A DNA stretch of 5,746 nucleotides from Acidobacteriota bacterium (GTDB lineage: Bacteria; Acidobacteriota; Terriglobia; Terriglobales; Acidobacteriaceae), in the NCBI GenBank assembly GCA_021851625.1, contig JAJZCX010000107.1:1-5746 (forward strand), given 5' to 3'. Position 1 is the first letter of the stretch; the number at the start of each line of letters is the position of its first letter. The position numbers and the translations under genes were made by a program. Under the pieces are notes generated by a model that saw nothing but the letters and a program-made list of their open reading frames with translations, ran no database searches and was not told where the DNA came from. Below, one piece after another: positions 1 to 4,947 of this stretch.

Positions 1-1403
1 CCGTTACCCGCATCGGAGTTGTAGGGGTCCACCTTGCACTGCGCTCCATATTTTTTCACCGAGAAGCTGTAGCTGGTGCCATCCTTGGCCACCCAGCCGC
101 ACGAGGCCCCGCTCGAGCAAGTGCCCGTGGCAATGTTCATGGGGATTGTCATCAGCACATCCGCACCGGTCGGCACGATGTCCTTCATAAACTGCACAGA
201 GTCCATGCCGGTGGTGCTGAGCGCATTGAAGGTTCCGTTGGAGAAGTACCAGTCATTCGCAGAGTTCTCAAAATGATTGGTCCAGTTGTAGCGTGTGCTG
301 GCGTCACCACCCCAACGTGCCAGTGTGGCGTTGACGGTCTTCATGTCCGACGCCAGCGACGGAAGATCCATGCCATAGATCAGCGGACTGATCGAGTGGC
401 GATTCTCCAGCGCGTTCACGGTTACCTGCACGGATTGCGATGAGGCCGCTGCCGTGGGCATGGCCGAGACCACACTCGACGCAGTACCTGCGCCAGCGGA
501 GTTCACCGCTTCCACTTCGTAGTAGTACGTTGTGCCACCGGTTACGGAGCCGTCCGCATAACTCGTTGTAGTCACGGAACCGATGGATGCAAAGGTTCCC
601 GTACTACTGGTTGAACGCAATACGCTGTAGCTCACAGCGGTCGTCGTGGCCGTCCAACTTAGGCCCACCTGCGCCGTGCCTGCCGTGGCGGTCAAGCCTG
701 TCACCTGCGCGGGTGGAGTCGGCCCTGAAGCAGGTGCCGTCGGCGTCGCCGAGACCACGCTCGACGCAGTGCCTGCGCCAGCGGAGTTTGTCGCTTCCAC
801 TTCATAGTAGTAAGTGGTGCCGCCGGTGACAGTTGTGTCCAAGTAGCTGGTCGCCGTGGGCGTGGCAATTTGCGTAAAGCTGCCGCTGCTGCTGGTCGAA
901 CGCAGCACAATGTATCCCGTAGCCCCAGTGGCCGTGGTCCAGTTCAAACTCACTTGCGCCACACCACCAGTAGCAGAGAGTCCTGTCACCTGCGCGGGTG
1001 GAGTTGGCCCTGAAGCAGGTGCTGTCGGCGTCGCCGAGACCACGCTCGACGCAGTGCCTGCGCCAGCGGAGTTTGTCGCTTCCACTTCATAGTAGTAAGT
1101 GGTGCCCGCAGTCACGGCGCTATCGGTATAGGTGGTAGTGGACGACGTGCTGAGCGTCGCAAATGGACCGGCGCTATTGGTAGCACGCAGAATGTTGTAG
1201 CCGGTGGCCCCTGAAACGGACGTCCAACTCAGACTCACCTGATTGACGCCGCCCGTCGCGGTTAACCCCGTCACTTGTGCAGGAACGGTTGGAGTGGGAT
1301 TCGTGATTGTAGTGCCAAGATTGTTACTGCCACTACAGGCGAGTAGGCAGAGCAGAGTTAACGTTCCCATGCAGCGGGCCAAGAACTTGTCAAAAAAAAG
1401 CAT
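1..1403 (-). CDS. FN3-repeat lipoprotein with glycoside hydrolase family 44 catalytic domain (C-terminus outside window)
   Basis: Translating the minus strand from ATG 1403-1401 gives an open frame of 467 codons running off the left edge. Residues 1-23 form a type II signal peptide: Lys/Arg near the start, a hydrophobic core, and lipobox L20-L21-A22-C23 followed by Ser, so the mature protein should be lipidated. Three FN3 domains follow (about 41-135, 136-230, 231-322), each opening with PAQVTGL and containing TTYYYEVEA. From about residue 324 the sequence matches the start of GH44 (endoglucanase/xyloglucanase, TIM barrel): ISPLIYGM at 338-345, RWGGDASTRYNW at 363-374, DWYFSNG at 384-390, VLMTIPMN at 416-423, then WVAKDG and a KYGAQ...DPY...AGNG stretch to the edge. 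Many relatives have Asn where this has Asp368. The catalytic glutamates lie beyond the window, so activity cannot be judged. The likely role is beta-glucan or xyloglucan cleavage at the cell surface. Its start lies 65 bp after the NHL gene's stop. FN3 and lipobox calls are firm; the GH44 call is strong by motif but not searched. Confidence 0.86.
   Translation of the reverse strand, partial: MLFFDKFLARCMGTLTLLCLLACSGSNNLGTTITNPTPTVPAQVTGLTATGGVNQVSLSWTSVSGATGYNILRATNSAGPFATLSTSSTTTYTDSAVTAGTTYYYEVEATNSAGAGTASSVVSATPTAPASGPTPPAQVTGLSATGGVAQVSLNWTTATGATGYIVLRSTSSSGSFTQIATPTATSYLDTTVTGGTTYYYEVEATNSAGAGTASSVVSATPTAPASGPTPPAQVTGLTATAGTAQVGLSWTATTTAVSYSVLRSTSSTGTFASIGSVTTTSYADGSVTGGTTYYYEVEAVNSAGAGTASSVVSAMPTAAASSQSVQVTVNALENRHSISPLIYGMDLPSLASDMKTVNATLARWGGDASTRYNWTNHFENSANDWYFSNGTFNALSTTGMDSVQFMKDIVPTGADVLMTIPMNIATGTCSSGASCGWVAKDGTSYSFSVKKYGAQCKVDPYNSDAGN
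438..1283 (-). repeat. Three tandem 285-bp units encoding FN3 domains
   Basis: The linker and FN3 units recur with an exact 285-bp (95-codon) period. The segment starting 'gagaccac' is at 466, 751 and 1036, and the protein motif PAQVTGL falls at residues 41, 136 and 231. Between units the strongest match is 697-821 against 982-1106: 125 bp with two mismatches by eye. The copy around 451-549 is more diverged. The repeats are in frame and coding, so this is domain duplication and not a mobile or CRISPR repeat. Confidence 0.9.
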
Positions 1404-1468
1404 CCATCTACCTCTACTTGTTATGTAATTTTTCTCTCCTCGCGCGAACTTGCTCTACCACGCCAACG
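1404..1468 (-). other. Short intergenic gap between NHL gene and GH44 gene
   Basis: This 65-bp gap holds the ribosome binding site above. I see no hairpin followed by a T-run that would act as an intrinsic terminator, and no convincing -35/-10 pair. Together with the shared direction, this makes read-through from the NHL gene into the GH44 gene plausible but unproven. Confidence 0.5.
1410..1415 (-). promoter_or_regulatory. Ribosome binding site deciding the GH44 gene start
   Basis: The minus strand reads AGAGGT, with GAGG ending seven bases before ATG 1403-1401. A second ATG at 1407-1405 overlaps upstream, but it is only three bases from the GAGG and its frame stops after five codons. The downstream ATG is therefore the main start. 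Confidence 0.75.
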
Positions 1469-4030
1469 TTACTGAACTTCCAACTGGATCTGCTGTGTGT
1501 GCAGCACGGAACCACTCACTCCCGTCACTAGGATCGAGGTGGTCGATTGCGGCGCAGCCGACCCATTGGTAAGCGTACCACCTGCGCACCCATTCAGTCC
1601 GACCGACGCAAAGACTGCGCCCCCAGTAATCACACACAGCAACAAGAAGCGGCGGAGCGTGACCGCTCGTTTGCGCGCTGCCCCACCAGCCAGCAGCGGC
1701 AACAGCAGCAGTCCAAACGCGATCCCGCCTCCGAATCCATGGCTCTGCCTGCGGCTCTTGGCCGCTGTATGCAGTGGAATCTGGATTGCCAAGTTCGCCG
1801 TGGTCGCGCCATCGCCTGCCGCAATAACGGATGGAGTCAAGCTGCAGGAAGCTCCCGAAGGCAGGCCGACGACTCCCAACGTAACTGGACCAGCCAAGGT
1901 TCCCCGATTGAGCGGGGCAATCAGAAGTTCCAAGATCGCCGTACCGCCCGGCACTGCCGTCACGGTGGAGGAGCCACCATTGGCCACACCCAGCGAATAA
2001 TCCCCGCCCTGCAATCCCGATACGCCAGAGTTGTTCATGGTGGGCACCGATGTGCTCCCTGTGAAATTTGGATCGCCTGCGTAGACGGCGGTGAGTGTTT
2101 GTATGCCAGCGCTGAGCTGTTGCAAGGAAGGCGTCAGGCTTGCCTGCCCCGCGCTATTCAACGTGGCCGTGCCCAGTTGCGCGCTGCCATTGTAGAAGGC
2201 CACCATTCCTGTGGGAATGCCAGCAGGCACGGTCACAGTCGCCGTCAACGTCCCCAAACCGGCACCGCAGGTAACCCCACTGCTGACGACGTTCAGTATG
2301 GTGGTGCTGGTGGCTTGGCCAACGATCAACGTAAAGGGCGCGCTCGTGACTGCGGGATAATTCGTATCGCCGCTATAACTGGCCGTAATCGAATACGTGC
2401 CCGGCAACAGCGCGGCAGCGCTCATCGTGGCCGAGTCATTCGTCAGCGCCACTGTGGCCAGCGTGGTTGTGCCCGCAAAAAATGTTACCGTGCCCGTCGC
2501 CATCTGGCTGCCGCTGGTCAGCGTGGCTGTAAAACTCATCGTGCCGCCATAGAAGGCCGCAGCCGTGCCGCTCAGCGTCAGCGCATCCAAGCCCGCAGTG
2601 CCCGTGCCGACCAGCAGCACCGTTTGTGGATTGAGTCCCGCGCCGTTGATGACCACTGAGCCGCGCACCACACCCGCCAACGTGGGTGCAAACGCCACCT
2701 GCACCGTGCAACTGGATCCCGCAGCGACGGTGATGGGCGTCGCACCGCAGCTTCCACCGCTAGCCAAGCCAAAGCCCCCCGTGAAGGTCAAGCTCTGCAC
2801 CTGCATCGAGGCCGAACCGGTGTTGGAGATTGTCAAACTCTTCGCCGCGCTGACCGAGCCGACAGCCTGATTGCCAAAGCCGAGCAATGGCAGCGCAACT
2901 TCGCGCACCAATTGATTGCTGCTATCCGCAAAGGCCACGTTGCCCAAAGCATCGGGAGCCACCGCGCGTGGCGTGTTCAACACGGCGCTGATCGCCGCGC
3001 CGCCATCGCCGCTGTAGCCCTGCTGGCCCGTGCCGACCAGTGTGTTGATGAAGCCGTTGCTCACCTGACGTAAAACATTATTCTCCGTGTCGGCAATGTA
3101 GACATTGCCGCTGGCATCGACCGAAACGCCGCGCGGCTTGGCCAGCGTGGCGCTCGTCGCCGCTCCGCTGTCGCCGCCGTAGCCCAGCGTACCGTTGCCC
3201 GCGATGGTGTTGATAACGCCGCCGCTCACCTCACGAATGCGCTGATTGTGGCTGTCGGCAATATAAAGATTGCCGCTCGCATCCACGGCCACGCCCGTCG
3301 GCGTATCCAGCCCCGCGCTCGTCGCCGGGCCGCCGTCGCCGGAGTACATCTGCACGCCATCGCCAGCCACCGTCGTGATAAAGCCCGCGCTCACTTTGCG
3401 AATGACAAAATTGCCCGTGTCGGCGATGTACACATTGCCGCCCGCATCCACAGCCACAGCCTGCGGCAAAAAGAGCGTGGCCGTCGTGGCCGCCGCGCCG
3501 TCGCCGGAGTAGCCCGCCGTGCCATTGCCCGCAATCGTGCTGATCGTGCCGCGGCTCACTTCGCGGATGCGCTGATTGTGGCTGTCCGCAATATAAAGAT
3601 TGCCGCTCGCGTCCACGGCCACGCCCGTCGGGGTGTCGAGCTGCGCGCTGGTAGCCGCGCCACCATCGCCGCCAAAGCCTTCCACGCCCGTGCCCGCAAC
3701 CGTGGTGATGATGCCCGCCGCGCTCACAGAACGAATCACATGATTGTTGGCGTCGGCAATGTAGAGATTGCCGCTTTTGTCATACGCCACCGCTGCCGGG
3801 GAGGCCAGCGTGGCGCTGGTCGCAGCCCCGCCATCGCCGGAGTAGCCCACCGTATTCGCCGTTCCCGCCAGCCCCTGCGCCGTGTTGCCCGGCTGCACGG
3901 AGAGCACCGGCCCCTGCGCCCATGCCGAGACCGTCAGAGTGGCCAGCGCAACCGCCGCACAGGTCAGAATGCACAGATACTGGCTGCGAACTGCATGGCG
4001 CGTTTGCACGATATTTTTTACTTCCGGCAT
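1469..4030 (-). CDS. Exported NHL-repeat beta-propeller protein with ASH/SPD-2-like and Ig-like domains and a two-helix membrane tail
   Basis: This is an 853-aa protein starting at ATG 4030-4028. The start is chosen because it puts a signal peptide at the N-terminus (basic residues to R15, hydrophobic 18-36, likely cut after AWA at 36-38) and has AGGAAGAG upstream. Six NHL repeats follow (about 60-380), with Y/F-x-G-D turns at 63, 119, 174, 229, 284 and 339 and a YIAD-type strand in each; six blades suit a beta-propeller. Residues about 381-477 resemble a choice-of-anchor D / ASH (SPD-2, Hydin) domain (ISNTGSASMQVQSLTFTGGF, VAFAPT). Two Ig-like Big_3-type domains follow (about 482-570 and 575-664; SYSGDTNY and VYAGDPNF). 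Residues 676-752 begin another Ig-like fold. Next come hydrophobic helices at about 767-783 and 795-811 with a basic linker (RKRAVTLRR), an LNGC motif at 812-815, and a last strand-like segment 830-853. No catalytic residues are recognised. A surface binding or scaffold role is inferred; substrate unknown. Confidence 0.85.
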   Translation of the reverse strand: MPEVKNIVQTRHAVRSQYLCILTCAAVALATLTVSAWAQGPVLSVQPGNTAQGLAGTANTVGYSGDGGAATSATLASPAAVAYDKSGNLYIADANNHVIRSVSAAGIITTVAGTGVEGFGGDGGAATSAQLDTPTGVAVDASGNLYIADSHNQRIREVSRGTISTIAGNGTAGYSGDGAAATTATLFLPQAVAVDAGGNVYIADTGNFVIRKVSAGFITTVAGDGVQMYSGDGGPATSAGLDTPTGVAVDASGNLYIADSHNQRIREVSGGVINTIAGNGTLGYGGDSGAATSATLAKPRGVSVDASGNVYIADTENNVLRQVSNGFINTLVGTGQQGYSGDGGAAISAVLNTPRAVAPDALGNVAFADSSNQLVREVALPLLGFGNQAVGSVSAAKSLTISNTGSASMQVQSLTFTGGFGLASGGSCGATPITVAAGSSCTVQVAFAPTLAGVVRGSVVINGAGLNPQTVLLVGTGTAGLDALTLSGTAAAFYGGTMSFTATLTSGSQMATGTVTFFAGTTTLATVALTNDSATMSAAALLPGTYSITASYSGDTNYPAVTSAPFTLIVGQATSTTILNVVSSGVTCGAGLGTLTATVTVPAGIPTGMVAFYNGSAQLGTATLNSAGQASLTPSLQQLSAGIQTLTAVYAGDPNFTGSTSVPTMNNSGVSGLQGGDYSLGVANGGSSTVTAVPGGTAILELLIAPLNRGTLAGPVTLGVVGLPSGASCSLTPSVIAAGDGATTANLAIQIPLHTAAKSRRQSHGFGGGIAFGLLLLPLLAGGAARKRAVTLRRFLLLCVITGGAVFASVGLNGCAGGTLTNGSAAPQSTTSILVTGVSGSVLHTQQIQLEVQ
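2894..3844 (-). repeat. Six tandem ~165-bp units encoding NHL repeats
   Basis: Units have a 55-codon period (56 for the first step). The sixth is degenerate: AFADSSNQLVREV in place of the YIAD form. Units 2 and 4 share 29 identical residues (131-159 and 241-269; DNA 3554-3640 and 3224-3310). The eight base differences I count between them are all silent. Adjacent units are less alike than this alternate pair. Confidence 0.88.
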
Positions 4031-4034
4031 GGTT

Positions 4035-4042
4035 CTCTTCCT
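4035..4042 (-). promoter_or_regulatory. Ribosome binding site of the NHL-protein gene
   Basis: The minus strand reads AGGAAGAG, with AGGA eight bases before ATG 4030-4028. It supports this start over the longer in-frame reading from 4117, which would place 29 unlikely residues ahead of a good signal peptide. Confidence 0.7.
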
Positions 4043-4090
4043 AATCTCTCTGTACAGATCCAGCAACGCTCTCGTCACTGCAAGCGCGCC

Positions 4091-4176
4091 GTCACTCCCA
4101 AACGTTTGCCATTCCAACCGAAGCAGCCACGCACCCCACGCTCATCATTTCGAGTGCGCCGTACTCCCCATACGCT
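4091..4176. repeat. Degenerate half-motifs beside the palindrome
   Basis: Within this stretch I see CATTCCAACCGAAGC (from 4110) and CATTTCGAGTGC (from 4146), both resembling the CATTCCGAGCGAGG outer end of the palindrome at 4179. A weaker CACTCCC occurs at 4093. Spacing is about 36 and 33 bases. These look like decayed or partial copies of the same element end; the match is by eye and could be partly chance. Confidence 0.4.
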
Positions 4177-4291
4177 GTCATTCCGAGCGAGGGAGCGTAG
4201 CGACCGAGTCGAGGAATCTGCGGTGGTTCTTCACAAAACTCAAACCACAGATCCCTCCACTGCGCGGCTGCGCCGCTCCGGTCGGGATGAC
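4177..4291. repeat. Imperfect palindromic intergenic element
   Basis: The left arm begins GTCATTCCGAGCGAGGGAGC and continues to GAGGAATCTGCGGTGG. The complement of the right arm begins GTCATCCCGACCGGAGCGGC and continues to GAGGGATCTGTGGTTT. The arms are about 52 bases each, with gaps and mismatches, around a short AT-richer centre (about 4230-4240). The element could fold as a long hairpin on either strand. It resembles dispersed CATTCC...GAGGAATCTG palindromes that are common between genes in Acidobacteriota and some other bacteria and that yield spurious 'HSERS..ESRN' peptides. Only one full copy is in the window, so dispersal is from general knowledge and not seen here. Confidence 0.7.
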
Positions 4292-4314
4292 AAAGTCTCC
4301 TCAATCGGCTCTCA

Positions 4315-4863
4315 CTAGCTGCGCGAAGGGAAGAGGCCCTGCAAGGCAATAATAAAGTTCACCGTCAGGAATGGCTGAATGTTTGCATGGGGCAGGTTGC
4401 CGCCTGCCGGAGCAGAGTTCACCGGAGCCATGGTCTGTCCTGCGGTTGCGGCTGATGCGTAAGCAGGGTAGGGTGTCGGTGGACGGCCCGTTCCGCTATT
4501 CACTATCGCCGGATAAGCGTTTGCCGGACTGTTCGCCGTGGCATCTGTGGTTGCGCAGGGTGTCGCCACCGTGTGCAAGTGCTGCGGCATCTGGTTCGCC
4601 AGCAATGTGACATTTTCCACGCCGCCATTTTGTCCAATCACATACGGGCTGAGGCCATTGCCATTGCCCGTGTGGATGGGCACGCGCCCTCGCAAGTCGG
4701 GCAAAGCGAAGGTCTGCACGCCGTCGCCGCCGTAGGTGGTGCCCAGCAACGCAAAAAGAGCGGAGTTCTGCGCGATCGACAGCAACTGCCCATTGCACAG
4801 CGCCCAGCCTTGCGGAGCAAAGTTAAATCCGACCATCAGAATCGTTCCGAGATAAACGTCCAT
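4315..4863 (-). CDS. Phage tail collar domain / microcystin-dependent-protein family protein
   Basis: This complete 182-aa protein starts at ATG 4863-4861 with AAAGGGAA upstream. Residues 5-62 match the tail collar domain: GTILMVGFNFAPQGWALCNG, then SALFALLGTTYGGDG and FALPDLRGRVP. The middle carries IGQNGGVENVTLL and the conserved QMPQHLHT at 91-98. The C-terminus has NIQPFLTVNFIIALQGLFPS, the usual end of the family. Length is typical of free-standing bacterial members (about 170-190 aa). In phages the domain occurs in tail-fibre or baseplate-tip proteins. Stand-alone bacterial copies, named after a microcystin-linked Microcystis locus, often occur as two or three neighbours; only one is visible here. 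There is no signal peptide and no other phage structural gene in the window. It lies 84 bp after the collagen-like gene. The family call is firm; the cellular function is not known. Confidence 0.92.
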   Translation of the reverse strand: MDVYLGTILMVGFNFAPQGWALCNGQLLSIAQNSALFALLGTTYGGDGVQTFALPDLRGRVPIHTGNGNGLSPYVIGQNGGVENVTLLANQMPQHLHTVATPCATTDATANSPANAYPAIVNSGTGRPPTPYPAYASAATAGQTMAPVNSAPAGGNLPHANIQPFLTVNFIIALQGLFPSRS

Positions 4864-4870
4864 GATTCCA

Positions 4871-4878
4871 TTCCCTTT
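4871..4878 (-). promoter_or_regulatory. Ribosome binding site of the collar-domain gene
   Basis: The minus strand reads AAAGGGAA upstream of ATG 4863-4861, with the AGGG core about nine bases from the start. The remaining gap back to the collagen-like gene's stop (4948) shows no clear terminator and no convincing promoter. Confidence 0.6.
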
Positions 4879-4947
4879 CTACGGTTGCGCTGCGTTAGGG
4901 GAGATCGCCACGGTCTTACACCAAATGGCAAAGTGCGTACTGCAAAT

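Larger units (their letters stand above)
4031..4314 (-). other. Non-coding gap between collar gene and NHL gene
   Basis: This 284-bp gap contains the palindrome, its degenerate neighbours and, next to 4030, the NHL gene's ribosome binding site. Short reading frames cross it on both strands, but they translate the palindrome arms and lack family features. A promoter for the NHL gene would be expected here. I could not find a convincing sigma-70-like pair; a TTGCAG near 4080 has no good partner at the right spacing. Confidence 0.6.

Noticed and set aside
1547..2659. 370-codon open frame on the plus strand
   Set aside because: It is antisense to the NHL protein and made of Arg, Gln, His and Ala runs typical of the reverse of GC-rich Ala/Gly/Thr/Val coding. 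It has no recognisable domain, and the opposite strand has clear domain structure.
2894..3844. Possible CRISPR or non-coding tandem array because of regular spacing
   Set aside because: The 165-bp period is in frame, encodes NHL blades, and similarity runs through the unit with no short repeat/unique spacer pattern.
4051..4085. Candidate promoter upstream of the NHL gene (TTGCAG on the minus strand)
   Set aside because: There is no acceptable -10 hexamer at 16-18 bases; nearby TGTACAG and GATTAG do not fit the spacing.
4031..4117. Longer N-terminus for the NHL protein starting at 4117
   Set aside because: It would put 29 residues translated from degenerate repeat sequence ahead of a normal signal peptide, while the ATG at 4030 has a good binding site.
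3248..4318. 356-codon open frame on the plus strand
   Set aside because: It mirrors the NHL repeats and then runs through the intergenic palindrome. Its apparent internal repeats (NIKIAARIHGHA-type) are only the reverse reading of the NHL units.
4092..4352. Small open frames on both strands across the palindrome
   Set aside because: Both translate the palindrome arms (CHPDRS... on minus, CHSERGS... on plus). Such peptides are known annotation artefacts of this repeat type, and no family features are present.
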